Assembly (NCBI GenBank): GCA_013396525.1 | Contig: VWYX01000877.1 | Span: 186,001-250,000, forward strand | Origin: Chaetorhynchus papuensis | Lineage: Eukaryota; Chordata; Aves; Passeriformes; Rhipiduridae | Direction of reading: 5' to 3' | Length of the DNA stretch: 64,000 bases | Shown here: positions 1 to 12,199 of the stretch, piece after piece | Numbering within the stretch: position 1 is the stretch's first letter | How the letters are laid out: every line of letters starts with the position of its first letter | The notes under the pieces: generated by a model | Told to the model about the DNA's origin: nothing | The model's database searches: none | The model's input: the letters and a program-made list of their open reading frames with translations, nothing else | Made by a program: the position numbers and the translations under genes

Positions 1-560
1 TGAACACTGATTCACAGAGCTGCTCTCTAGTTTTTTTCCTCAACACTTGGTTAACATTTTGGCTGCCTCACAGCACTGAGACAATGTTTTCATGGAACAA
101 AGTATTATAATCCCAGGATTGTGATCCTGAGTCATAAGGGTCAGATCAGATTCTATAATTTTGTATGTGAATTTAGGACTGCTTTTTCCCACATGCATCA
201 GTTTAGCTTTGTGTACATGAAATTTTGTTTGCCCACCCAATCTCCTGAGGTACTTCTGGGCTTCCTGATAGGAGGCCTTCATATTCACTACCCTGAATAC
301 TGATTTCCTATCATCCTCAAACTTTCTCATCTCTCTGTTCACCTGTTTGTCCCAGCAGTTTATGGTGTGTTCACCAGGACAGACCCCAGCACAGGTTATG
401 CAGAATTCCATTATTGAGATCCATTACATATTTTCCTGGTTTCCCTTAAAAGTCTCTGGCACAGGACTCCATGAAATGCTTTGCAGAAATACAAGTATAA
501 CAAGCAGCTCACCCTTACTTCCTTGTCGACCTCTTCAAAGACCTCTGATAGATTTATAAA
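1..560 (-). pseudogene. Decayed non-LTR retrotransposon reverse transcriptase (CR1/L2 clade relic)
   Basis: Read on the minus strand, this is a broken LINE reverse transcriptase. Seen in sequence: a YFCKAF block at 474-491 corresponds to the DFCKAFD motif of CR1/L2-type enzymes. An uninterrupted 123-codon frame (411 to 40) then carries the catalytic-box region as FEDD (310-321, in place of FADD), followed by a VFRVV stretch, LMHVGK (184-201, matching the KVMHxGK block) and an SQCCEAAK block near 55-80 (matching SAQCxxAxKKAN). The order is as expected for the family. The distance from FCKAF to FEDD is about 50 codons, clearly shorter than in intact enzymes, so an internal deletion that includes the PQGSVLGP region is inferred. 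The first catalytic acidic residue is gone and no start is preserved, so it is non-functional. It probably runs off the left edge. CR1 versus L2 assignment is uncertain; identification as a LINE reverse transcriptase is firm. Confidence 0.82.
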
Positions 561-2840
561 GCACGGTTCACATTCCATCCAAGTCTTCCCTGTTATGAAG
601 AGTTTTCCTTTTCATTTTAGTCATAAACAGATAACAGTCAATAGATCACAAGCAGACTAAATGTAAGTGGAAGCATCTCTGCTTATTTAACAGATTTGGC
701 TTATTTCAACCAAGACAAGACTGGGTCACTGAAGTACCAGCTGCTGATGGGTTTCTTCTGAGCCTGATTTGCTCCCTGGGGACCTGTAAGAATGGTCACA
801 GGGACCCTGAGAGCCACTGCTCTGTGTCACAGTGACTGCCACTGAAATTGGGAGCGAGTGGGCTGAAAAAGGCCTAAAGAGGGTTGGTTAGAAGCTCATT
901 AGCAGCCCCTAATTCTCTAAGTTTCCTTAGAAATCTCAGCCAGACTAGTAACTGATAGGAGATACTAAATTAGGATCACACTGACACGGAGGACTGGGGA
1001 GGTGCTGAATTTTCTGTATCCATCATGTTCTTGTTTCAGGGACATGTCACATCCCACTGCTCAGGACAAGCACACCAGCAAGGGAAAAATGACAGAACAA
1101 CCCATATTTCTGTTATTCAAAGAATATTTGCCACGGTCCTCTCTGTAGGTTCTGTAAATGTCTAGCTATGACAGAAGAAAACATAATCTACAGTCTTCAT
1201 AGCTGCCAGAGTTTTCAGTCACAGCTGGGCATTTCTGTACATCCCTTTCTCTATGGAGAAGTAAATGCCAAAAAAAAATTAGCTTCTTCTAGCCCTTGCC
1301 CCCACCCACCATGCAATGAACTGTATGTAATAACACAATATATAATATAATTTATTATTATAATACATAACAATTTATAATAACATGGAAGGAAATGGAT
1401 GCAAAAGTTTTGAGTGAAACAGGAGAACAGATTTTGCAGAACTGGAGCTTGGTGAACAGGAATGTTATCTCTGTTCTGAGAACATCAACATTAAATGAAA
1501 AAAAATACTTCCAGGAATAAGCCAGAGGCTGTGCTGGTATCAGTCATGTTGCTGTGGAGCACAGGTACAATGCGAAGAGCAGTAAACAGACTGGGCTTCC
1601 ACTCCACCATATTTTTACTGATTATTTGGACACTTATATTATCAAAAAAGGATAAAAATAAAAGGTCTTTTGCTCTATTTTTTACTATGCAAATACCTTT
1701 TATAGAACATGGGTTTGTCTCTCTTTGCCCTTCTGTTTTAAGGGGAAAACATGAATTATGGATTCTGAAATGGAATAAACAAAAAGTATGAAAGCAAATG
1801 TGGCTAAGTACCCCAATTTTCTAAGATTTAATCATTAACAGTAAATAGCTCCCTTTTAAGAGTAGTCCTAATTGGCTATTAACAACAGTAGCTAACAATT
1901 TCAAGGCAATTAATATTTTAAAATAATGAGATGGCTAATATATTACATTAGAGCCTACAGTAAGCAGAAGTCTTGCTAATTATATATATTATTCTTCCTA
2001 CTTTTCTTAATGAAGGTGTCTAGCTTGTAGATTAATTCATTTTTGTTCTATTTTTTATTTTTTTTAATCACTGTAACTAATCCTCCCACACACTATTGTG
2101 GCATTAAAGCAGAAAGATGTGGATGAAGCAGTGAAAGAAGCACAAAAAAGAATATTAAAATGAAGATTTAGTTCCAAGTTTCAGAAGCAGGTGCCCAAAG
2201 TATTAAGATGTGGGGAAATTAGAGAGAAAATGCAGAAGCCTGAGTCAACATTTATTTAACACCTTCTGCCTAATGCTGAAAATGTAAATCTCTTCACAGA
2301 GGTAATCACACCCAGATCAGTTTGATTTTCACAACATAGCAATTCTTCTGACAAAGATATTACCATTCCATAGCTTAAATAACTGCTTTTCCTGTTTTCT
2401 CCAAAGCAGAGAGAGGAGGGTGCCTTGGATAAATGCAGATTTCTTCCAAACTGGGAGCTAATCTTCCAGGAAAGAATAGCAATGAATGACTTGTTTACAG
2501 TCAAAATCTCATTTGTATTAGTCTATAACTACATTTCACTCTCAAATATTTGAGTGTGTCTGTGTGCTCAGCAACTGTTTGCTGCTGTGATTGCACAAGA
2601 GAATTGCCTCTACCAAAACCTGGAATATACAAGTTTTCCTGTGCTGTGTACCAGAAATACACTGCACTGTGCACTGTTGCCCCTAGGCTCAAGAAACAAT
2701 TCCAAGCTCCCTGGGAAAATGATCCTTGCTTTGGAGAGAGAGAAGTGGAGAAAGCCCTTCCTTTGGTGTACCCCAGGGAGACACAGGGCACTGCCGTGTC
2801 CTGAGCTCAGCCCTGCACACCCAGTGCACACACATCATCA
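561..2840. other. Unique non-coding DNA, no gene seen
   Basis: Mostly AT-rich single-copy-looking sequence. Open frames of 60-98 codons occur (for example 1495-1791, + strand) but have no recognisable domain, no splice context I can defend and no codon signature. Apart from the AT-rich tract near 1.33 kb I see no repeat, RNA gene or regulatory structure. Confidence 0.6.
1327..1384. repeat. AT-rich low-complexity tract
   Basis: Nearly pure A/T sequence built from irregular TAATA/TTATAA blocks (for example tataatataatttattatt). No clean unit length, so it is low-complexity DNA rather than a microsatellite. Confidence 0.75.
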
Positions 2841-2920
2841 CACAGCCCCACAAACACAGCCCCACAAACACAGCCCCACAAACACAGCCCCACAAACACA
2901 GCCCCACAAACACAGCCCCA
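2841..2920 (+). repeat. 14-bp minisatellite, about 5.7 copies
   Basis: Perfect tandem array of the unit cacagccccacaaa, ending in a partial copy before gctctgagaa. The units are identical by eye, suggesting recent expansion or homogenisation. Because 14 is not a multiple of 3 and the unit lacks stops, several frames on both strands stay open across it and give threonine/proline/histidine-rich or cysteine/leucine/glycine-rich repetitive translations. Those frames are artefacts of the array. Confidence 0.95.
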
Positions 2921-5008
2921 GCTCTGAGAAGACCCTTTCCAATTTCTCAGTGAAGCCCAAGCAGTACTGACTGGCTAAAATGTTACAACAGCATGAGGAA
3001 ATGTGAGGTCAACCTCCACTTAATCACCCTACTGCATCTCCTACTGCTCTCCTACATGTATGAAATCCTCTTTAGGACCCAACAGGAGCTGTGAGCACAA
3101 AAACAACTGCTCAGCAAGCAGGATAAAAACACAAAAGGAACTGTTTCAGTGTGGCAAGTGTCTCTCAAGCATCAGACCAAGGTCATATTTTAACTGGGAG
3201 CTTGCTGGTGACTTATGTACCATATGATAGAAGTCACCTGTGCTATGGAATATAAAATAAAGCTTTTATATCAACAATTCATCATTAGATTTGTGTATTT
3301 GAGACGCAAAGCAGCACAGTAAATGATGGTGTCTGTTAAATGAGTATATTCATTTGTAGACATTCAGAAGACGTGCATGCTCATCCCAACAGCAGCACAC
3401 CCCTGAACAAAGCATGGAGCAGCAAGTGTGGAGTCCCCATTATGCACACAGCAATAGCTCACACACAGCCTGCAAATGGTACGCACTCACTGTCTTTTGT
3501 CCTGGATCTCACCCATCAGACACTCAGGGCATCTCTGTGCCCTGTGTTTGCACCACATTTAAGGAGACTCACTCCCAAGATACTGTTTTACCACTCTTGT
3601 TTTTCATATTGTAACCATGCCAGTGGATGTTGGCTCTTGGGAAACAAGACTTAGGCAGGGCCATATGAAGCAGGTTAATAATAAATGAATGCACAAGTGC
3701 ATCCCAACTCTCTGAACATTATTTTATAGTTTTTTTCTGTAGCTGCTAGTGCACAAAGATACAATCTATTGAAGTTCTCTCACTTTTGTGAAAAATCTTT
3801 GCACTCAGGTCTTGAGTTGCTGAAAGTATTTTTTCAGGTAGTGCTATGTAGCAGATGACCAATTATTTTCCTTGTAGAAATACAAGGGATAGTAAATAAT
3901 ATTGTAAAAGACATTTAAAAGGAATATTTACTAGCAAATTCCCTTCCAACTTCCATAGCAGTTTCTCTTGGGTACTAATTTGTCTGGGATCTTTCTTATT
4001 TCAAGTCACTGGAGTAGACAAGACTAACATGAGACATTTAACATAAGCATCTACTTATCAAAAAATAAATATATTACCAGTTTGTTGGAATATGTTGCAG
4101 TACATACCCTGCAGCAGAGATAAAGACTAACCTTGGCCCATGGATCATGTGATAGCTCAACAAACCATTGCTTTGTACTTTATCTGTCTTTGGTACCCAC
4201 ACATGGTCCCTCAGCTTCAAGTCAGCTCCCTAACTTTTCAACCAGTACAGAAAATAAATTTAAAAAAAAACAGTACAGGGTTCAGGCAAGTGCTCAATGG
4301 CCATTGAGTGAGTGAACAGCAGCTCCCTCAAGTGAAAAAAAAACAGCTTTACTATTCAGTCTCATTATGGTCCTTTGAGGGCCGATGTGACAATGGGACA
4401 AGAGATAAAACAGCTTAGATGTATACAACTGAAGATTTATTACATACACATACTTGTGTATAGGACATCAGTCTGTCTCTATATCCTACTCCCCAAATGA
4501 GCAAGAAGCCAGTCAAGATGATAAAAGATGGATAAAATGTCCTTTCTGATGTCTCCCATCATTTGGCAAATGCTCATTATGGAGCTGCCAGTAGAGAACA
4601 GAGACCTCATTCCCACACCAGGCTCAAGGACTGACATGGGGGCAGTGAGATATTACCAGCTTCCCTTTAAGCAAAACCTGGGAGAAGGATTTTATTCTTC
4701 CACCCCCTGAGAAAAAGGCACCAGGGCAGAAACAGAGACTTTCCTGTGGGCAGAGAGGCCTCTTTTCAAACATACAGAGGAAACGTCAGGTTTGGGGTTG
4801 CCAAGTACCTGAATTCAGGGTTCATTCTGTTACTGCATATAAATGTCTCTGGTGTGTGTTTGGCACGACATGTTATCCTAGACTGATCATATGTTCACAG
4901 ATTGTGGAGAGTGTGTGAAAGCCTTTTTTGCTGTAGTTATTGGGCGAAGTCACGTCTGTTACCTGGTACCCATGCAGAGAAATCTGTAATCTGGGAACAG
5001 ATGGTCTG
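2921..5008. other. Unique non-coding DNA, no gene seen
   Basis: No open frame longer than 104 codons (3340-3654, + strand, no recognisable domain). No interspersed repeat recognised. Short A-runs occur near 4261 and 4337. Confidence 0.55.
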
Positions 5009-5042
5009 AGTGAGTGAGAGAAAGAGAGAGAGAGAGAGAGAC
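5009..5042 (+). repeat. GA-rich microsatellite
   Basis: A gagtgagtgaga lead-in followed by an almost pure (AG)n run to about 5041, with one interrupting AAA. Simple polypurine repeat. Confidence 0.9.
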
Positions 5043-5261
5043 GCTGTCTGGAAGACTGCAGAGTTTTTCACTCAGAGGAGATGAAAGAGGAATGAAAAAA
5101 TCCACCACAGCATGACAAAAACATGAAAATATAGAAGAATGTCAGTCCTGAAGGTCATTCCTTTAGAATTTACCAACTGTCTATGCACCATATGTGCATA
5201 TCAACACACCAAAGAGAGCCCACCATCCTGTTGCACAGAGCTGGAGTTGGCTTACACAGCC

Positions 5262-5321
5262 AGAATTTGTGGAATCGTAGACTTCCCATTTAGAAAAGTG
5301 ACACACTGTAGTCTAACCATA
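5262..5321 (-). mobile_element. Probable old CR1 LINE 3' end
   Basis: On the minus strand the order GGTTAGACTA, then a degraded TTTCTAAATG region, then CTACGATTCCA resembles the CR1 3' terminus (GGTTGGACTAGATGACCT, TTCCAACC, TCTACGATTCTATG). Divergence is high and only about 60 bp are recognisable, so this is a plausible rather than certain call. It falls inside an otherwise open 130-codon + strand frame (5139-5531), which argues against that frame being coding. Confidence 0.42.
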
Positions 5322-8300
5322 CAGTCTGAGCAGAACCTGAAAAAATATATAGCAACTTCTGCTCTGGACTTATTACAAAATTTGATTGCAATAGGCCAGA
5401 ACTGGAAAATTCACATCCTAGTCTTCAAGCACTGCCTTTGTGGGATATGTTTGAATCTGAGACTTTTTCAGCAACTTGAGGGATGCAGTCCAAGCCTGGC
5501 TTTGGAGTCCAAGTGCCCCTGGAACTGGTGACACCTGCCATCAGGACAAGTCCTTCCCAAACAGTTACATGAAACTGACTATTGCTACCAAGAGGCAGCA
5601 CTGCATTACTCCCAAATAAAATGAATTGGATCTAACCTGTCTTAAAATCTTATTCAGCCTTCTTGACAGTGGGATTTTGGTAATCAGCAGCCTGTCCAAA
5701 GGTACTGGGTGCTGCCCTGCTCACGTGAGCACCCACATCTCCAGGTGGGAGTTCTGATGACCTGAGGTGCTGTGGCTCTCCCAGGAACAGGAGCACATTC
5801 AGCCAACACAGGCACGTATCACACTGTAGCTGTGACAGCACAGAAGTTGACAGGGTACAAGAGCCTCAGCTGAGGGTCTAACAGAGTCCTACATTAGCAA
5901 AATCCTAGTGATCCCTGTGTACCTGGAATACACCCCCACCATCACCCACAGGCAGTTTAGTGCAGCTCTGCTCCATCCCCACAGCTGCCATCGCATCTTC
6001 AGCCACAGAGGAGACACACCCCAAAAAACAAACCTCTCACACTCAAATGAAAAGCCATGACCACGCCAAGCCCCATGTTCCCAAAGACGCTGCTCAGGAC
6101 ATTTCAGGCAGAATGCAAATGAACAAGCCCTGAATGAGAAGGCAGGATGCCAGCGATGCAGTGAGGGTCTGGCACTGCCTTACACAGCCCCGGGCCCCTG
6201 GCATGGCAGGGCCGTGTGGAGCAGAGCAGGAAGGGCAGCAGAGGCATCAGCCATCGACATTTTGCTCCCAGAATGACACTGTGCAACAGGTATTTAGGGA
6301 AAGCAGGACCTATTGACAAAACCCTCCAGGCCTGTGAATTACACACTGCAGGGACTCTCAGCATGGGCCCTTCTAAAAGCTGCTCACATAAAACCTGCCA
6401 GCAGGAGCAGGAAAAAGAGGAGAATCAAGACATTCCCTCGGGTGAACCACTGGATGAAATCAGTGGTATTTTCCTCGCATAAAACTGATTTGAAAAGATA
6501 ATCAAGCCCTAATCGAAAAGGATGGTTTCACTAGAAAGGTGAGGGGTTGCAATCTCACCAAGTGATTGTCTGCATGAGACTGAGCTTCTAGCCCTTTCAG
6601 CCTACAGCCAAAATCAGATGAAGCTGATTTTAAGAACACTTCAGTTTTTAGCCAGCATGAGATTTTACATTTGGGTGCTATCCAGTACTTCAATTTTTCG
6701 CAAGAAATCCACATTGTCAGATATAGACAAGCAACCCTGTATTTTACTATTTATTCTTCCAGCAATGTGTCAGTCAATTTGCAGAATTAATTTCCAAATA
6801 GGACAAAACATTTTTTGCCTCTCAATAGAAATGAGCGACTTGAGCAGAACATTCAAAGGCAAAATTCCTCTTCCCTCTCCTCTTTCTGTCCTGGCAAATG
6901 GCAGCAGAGGCAGAGCAGAATAACAAGATCCAGAATTAAACATGCTGCCAATTGAGTGAAAAAATCTATTCTTTGACAGTAACAGAGTGATCTATCATAC
7001 CTCATGCCTAAACTACAGAAGAAGACAACATCCTTTTGGTCAGTCTCAGTTATTAAAATTATTTGCTTGGAGCCAGAAAAAGCTGGCTAAGACACTCTGG
7101 AATAGTATAAAGCATCTTACAGGAGAAATGAAATACAATATCTCATTGTGCAACACAAAACAAAGGCTTTGACTACAGCTTTATGCATTTGCCAACTCAG
7201 TTATGTAGATGGTGATCCTGCAAACATGCAAAAAGGGCAAATATCAACTTAAAAGCCCAGAACGAGCATCTTTGCTCTCCTGTCACTTGCAATTTTTTAC
7301 CTTCTGAGACAGGATGAATTTATATTACATGGGTATTACAAAGGCTGTGTGTACCTTTCTCGTCCTTCTCCTTAGTGGAAGAGAGGGCTCTGTCTTAAAG
7401 GAAGAAGTTTCCCAGATTCTAGAAGTCTAATAAGGGTGCAGGGAAGTTTTTGTTACACACAACCAAGTGGTTTCAGACAGTGCAATAGATTCTTGCAAGA
7501 AGTTTTAAGCCCTGCACACCATCACTGAATACAGCACATGGTGCTCAGTGTAAAAGATGTAATTTGTTGTCTTCTTCCTGGGAGAACAGAGGTTCTGAAG
7601 CTTCATAGAAGCTGCAGCTTTCAGAAAATGAGAAAATTACTTTACAAGTTTACATCTTGAGGTTGTTTACATACTTCTCTAATGTCTCCCACTATTCCCT
7701 AAGATCTTAAGGCCCTTAATTCAGATGACTGAGTGATGTTTACCCTCTACCTGCAAGCGGTGGGTGTCTGCAAAGAGAAGCCAGTCACATGACAGAACAA
7801 TGCAGAGAAATGGTTGATTGAGAAGCACTGCAATGTTCTTGGTATTTTGGTGTTAATTAGGCAGTGGGCTTGCAGCCATCTGAGTATTGCATACTGCACA
7901 GAAATGAAACAACAACAACAACAAGCTCTAATAAAAAAAGCTCTAAATAAACAAAAAGCACAAGGAAGCAGAAGAGCCATTCTCAGCTAAGCTGAGCAGC
8001 AAGCCCCAGTATGTGTTGGGATGAGCAGGTGACTCAGATCTAGGAAAAGAAATTAAAGAGAAAGAACAAAAGGACCTCACAATGAGTCCTTGGAATATGC
8101 TGTTCCAATCTGACAGACACTTGTCCTGCAGCCTGAGTGAAAGCCATGAAGAGTGGACGTGACCGTGCCACCAAGGATGTGACAAGAGTCCATAAGGAAT
8201 ACAGAGGACAGAAGGGAGTGAGGACAGCCCTCCAGGCAGGCGTTCAGACTGCAGGTGCAAACACGAGCACAGGCCAGGCCAAGGCCAGACTGGCAATGGT

Positions 8301-10214
8301 GCCACTTGCAAAGAGTTTGTACCTGCCAGCACAGACACAGGGCCAGGGGACAGCTCTGCTACAGAACATAAATGTGCTATCAGCCTGAAAGCAGATGACA
8401 CATTTCATTTTTTAAGTTGGCCACTGGTACAAAAGCCAACAGGTTTCAATTACATGAATGAAAAAGCACTCGGAGTAGATAAGAAAAAGGCAATCTTTTT
8501 ACAGTGTGTCTTAAATGTATCGTCCATCAAGACAGGAAACTAAAGGCATCTCATCATCTCATACCACTGTTGTACAGCAGGTGAAACGTATTTTGGAATA
8601 GCATAGGACTGAAAAATGGCCTAGGGAGTCTGCCATAGGAACACAGGAAATTTAGTGAGAGTACAAGATGGAGTTGAATGAGCTCAAACCGAAGTAGGGG
8701 CTGCACTAGAATATTGCTCTGGAAATTATAGTAAGAGAACCAAAAAAAAAAAAGTCTTCAACAGATCATGACAAGGAAAAGAGACATAATTCCTTGTTGC
8801 TACAAAAAAAAAGAAACAAACAAGGACAAAGGGGTTGAATAAAGAGGTAACAAAAATATCTTCTGTTATCCAAAGCAAACAGATCAGAGACAAATATTTC
8901 TCTGTATTTGTCATGCTCAGTGGGTCAAGCAGGATTCTGGCCCTTGGAAAACTGCAGAAACAAGGTCTCCAGCAACACTGAGGTTCATCATTTGTGTGGG
9001 AGCTGCACTAAACTGGGGTCAGAGAAACACAGTTTCATAAAAATGGGGGAAAGCAAAAGGTTTCTGAGGATCTGTGTCTGAAAGCCTAGGTTGAAAGCCA
9101 TAAAGCTGATGGGATCCAGTCCCCAAACACTGTGCTACAAACAAACTATATTGAATCTACTTTCCTACTAAATTGCATAATTTGCACACAGGACTAAGAG
9201 GACAGAAGGGGCTTAATTTTTGTCACACCTTGCAACAGTCTCTTCTGGCACAAGCACAGTGGAAGTAAACCTGGGAGACACTGGAAGAGGAAGGAATCAG
9301 AGCGCCTGGTGTAGTGCCTGCTCTGATAACCCTTCCTGCAGTGAAGCAGTTCCCTTTTGACAGTCGCGTCCTTGAGTGCTTGAACCCAACAGGGCAGGAC
9401 ACCATCAAAGCTGCTGTGGTTGTGCTCAGTTTTATCAGCTGAGGACCTGGCCTTTCACTCCTGCCCCTGCCATGGTACACAAGTCACTGCTGTGGAAATG
9501 CAGCAAAGCCTGAGGTTCTCAGAAAACTACAGTTCTCCTCACACGTCTCACGTCTCTGACATGCAGGTAACATGAAGGCAGTTCTTCTAAGGGTACACAG
9601 TAGCACTACAGAACATGGTGCACGTAGAAGCCAAAAGAGTACAACAGTTAAAAGTCTTAGTACTTTCACAACCCATAAGCTAAAATACAATTTAATTCCT
9701 GCACTAATTATACCTGTTAATAGATCACACCTGGGTAACCTCTCAGACATTGAATGATTTTATCTGCCAGTGCAACTTTAGTAGTGATTCTGCTAGATAT
9801 AAATGCAAGCATAATGGCAGCAGCTGAAGCTTTTCATCTCTGGTGCCAGTTCAGCACACACAAACACCCTGCAAGAACATACACACTTGTTGAGATCAAT
9901 ACTCATTGTTTATAAGTTACTTGGCTCTGAGTATGCCAGCTCTTGGAAAGGTCCTGGTGAGCCTGGAATCTGTAAATGTTTTTTTTATTGATGCTGATGA
10001 TAGGGATGAGCTAAATTACAGAAGCTGGAATTGCTTTTAACATTATTCAAGGGGAATGTTTCCAAAGAGCCCACTGTTACAAAAGCCAACAGTAATTTAC
10101 ATCTCTTCCAAAACATTTGCCATTTCAGACAACTCCAAGCTGCCTCTGTCTAAAGTGCAACAGTTTCTTTTAAGAGAAAAGAACCCGTGTTCAGTATTGA
10201 GCAACCTCTGGAGA
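5322..10214. other. Unique non-coding DNA, no gene seen
   Basis: Contains scattered open frames up to 152 codons (7943-8401, minus strand) with no recognisable domain. Many lie opposite another open frame, for example 8137-8388 on the plus strand. Short A-runs occur near 8742 and 8804. The 5.94-6.24 kb part is somewhat richer in G+C. No RNA gene or clear mobile element was recognised apart from the small CAA repeat at 7.9 kb. Confidence 0.55.
7906..7950 (+). repeat. CAA microsatellite and adjoining A-rich imperfect duplication
   Basis: Five CAA units (acaacaacaacaacaag) are followed by two near-copies of aagctctaa separated by A-rich spacers (agctctaataaaa, then agctctaaataaa). Simple sequence, probably slippage-derived. 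Confidence 0.75.
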
Positions 10215-10256
10215 CGCCAAATGTGCTCAGCACCTTGCAAGGTCAAGCCCTAAGCA
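10215..10256 (+). repeat. Possible ancient amniote repeat fragment
   Basis: The segment gtgctcagcaccttgcaagg followed by gtcaagccctaa resembles a motif I know as dispersed in turtle, crocodilian and other amniote DNA (gtgctcagcaccttgcagga, then tcaggcccta). Short, so chance cannot be excluded. It lies 140 bp before a better supported ancient repeat. Confidence 0.33.
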
Positions 10257-10394
10257 GGTTTTTTTGGCACATTTGGAAATTAACAGCAAGACCAAAGAAC
10301 TAAACTTCTGCCCAGAATTCATTTAGTGTATGTTTGCACTGAAAGCCACACTAAATCCATCAACAAAACAAATTCTTTCTTTACTGCACCCTCT

Positions 10395-10520
10395 TTTTTG
10401 AATGGTAGAAGCTCCTGAGAGGCCCAGCCATGAAACAAGTGCTCTGGGTGCTGTACAAACATGGGACATCAAGGTGATCCCAGCTAAAAGAGCTATTTTG
10501 TACATACCTCCAAGAAGAAT
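10395..10520 (+). mobile_element. Ancient MIR-related SINE fragment (tail part)
   Basis: Successive blocks match the tail of the MIR-type SINE family seen in turtles and crocodilians: ggtagaagctcc, gagaggcccagcc, ggtgctgtacaaacat, gtgatcccagc and aaagagct. Consensus counterparts recalled are tagaggccccagcc, ggtgctgtacaaacac, gtccctgcccc and aaagagcttac. The blocks are in the right order and at about the right spacing. The head and the middle MIR region are not recognisable here. Same family and orientation as the copy at 12.2 kb. Confidence 0.55.
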
Positions 10521-12199
10521 CAAAACAGAGATCATCATAAGCAAACAGGTGATCATAGATTCTGGTCCTCAGCAGTCACACACTCCTGAGTTAAGGGGAA
10601 AGTGTCATGAGTAGGGGCTGGATTTCATGGGGTGATACAAGGGGTTTCAAACCTTTATGGAACAAATAAAGGCCTATATTTTGTACCTAAATTTACATAA
10701 TTTAAATCAGTATAATCCATAAGAGATTTAATTCTCCACACTGCTGTGGAAGAACTTCAAATACACATTTCAGCAACAGGAATTGCCTCATACTTAGCAA
10801 AAGCCACCATTTGTAACAGTATGAACAAATAAGCATTTCTCAAATTTCCTGATTTTACATATTCCCAAGAGATGACCATAATAATCTCTTATTCAGACAT
10901 AAACTATTACTCCCCAAATTACAACTGCTCTTTTCAATAGTGCCTAGTACCTGTTTGCTGGAACATGCCAACCTGATCATGATAATTCATTTAATGTGGA
11001 AGGTCTGAGCTGCTCAAGAATATATTTATCAAAGTGAGACTTACTTAAAAACAAAGGCAATTTTTCTTACCTGCTACACTGTTCCCTCCAGTGCTATTCC
11101 TATTCCATGAGCATTGTGAAATTGCTTCTTCTACAGCCACACAGCTCACCAATCACCTTGTTGAAAAGTATGCCACAGACATTGCCCCAATCTGTAAAGT
11201 CACACCTCACAATCTTTTATTTATGAACAGTGCCAGCTTTTCCCCTGGGCCAAAGTTTTGTGGGTTTTCATTTATTGGTAAAGTTTTATTCCCATCCCCT
11301 TTCTGAAAGCCCTCAAAGGCATACCTTAAAATACAGTGGGGTGAAGAGATCTGCCTGTTCCTGTCTCAGGACAGAAAAGAATCCCTCCTGATCCCAGCCC
11401 AAAAGGATGGTCTCATGCTTGGTTGCCACACTGGACAGCAGCAGCAGTACAAGTGACTCCCAGCAGGGCTGGTTTCAGAGGGCCTGTGAAAGCAATCACA
11501 TGTAGGGCAATTTTTAAAAAGTTGAGAGGCATATTGGCAAAGCTATTTAGAACACAATTAAGCACTTTGAGTGATAGTCTTTCTAGGAACATTCCTCTGA
11601 CTTTATTTACATTCATAAAATTGCCATTGGTGCCTTTGATCTAAAAAACCTCTTATCTGTAGCCAATCTAACAGCGTGACATCTAGTTTGTCTCCACCCC
11701 CTTTACATTCCCGTGCAGGGATGGGAATTGTGGGAGTGGGATTTCCTTTGTGCTAAGAGGGGAACAGGGTGAGACCCAGAGCACAGCCAGCCCGTGACAT
11801 CCCTGCAGAGCCACAGGTGCCATGGCTCTGAGGAGAGGGGTTTAACTCGAGGGATGTGACCTGCCACAGTCACTCGGGTCTGGCAGAGACTGTGGCTCCC
11901 GTTCAAAGCATGACAGTCTCTACCCCAAAACTGATTCAGCCCAAAGAAAGGAGAAGTTGTTACAACCCAAATGGTGCCAGGATTGCACAGAAGGCTTCAA
12001 CAAATGCTTTGTTATGACTATTTTATTTCTATAGCTCAACAATGGCCGCTGTGGGAATACATGGGGATCCACTCTGATTTCACCCATACTACCAAGAGTC
12101 AAAGAAGTAAACTGCCAGTGCAACAGAAACTGGGATAACTGATAACTGTACTAACATGATAATAACTTTATACCCAGGTAGCATGTCAAAGGTCCAGCC
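10521..12199. other. Unique non-coding DNA between two ancient SINE copies
   Basis: No supported gene. 10.63-11.1 kb is AT-rich. 11.70-11.90 kb is locally G+C-rich with minus-strand open frames of 67 codons that show no domain. 11413-11644 carries opposite-strand open frames of 67 and 73 codons, also without recognisable content. Confidence 0.5.

Noticed and set aside
2554..2970. 138-codon frame with histidine/threonine/proline repeats
   Set aside because: The repetitive part is the 14-bp minisatellite read through; upstream part has no domain.
7943..8401. 152-codon minus-strand frame
   Set aside because: Translation is compositionally odd with no family resemblance, and it faces an 83-codon plus frame.
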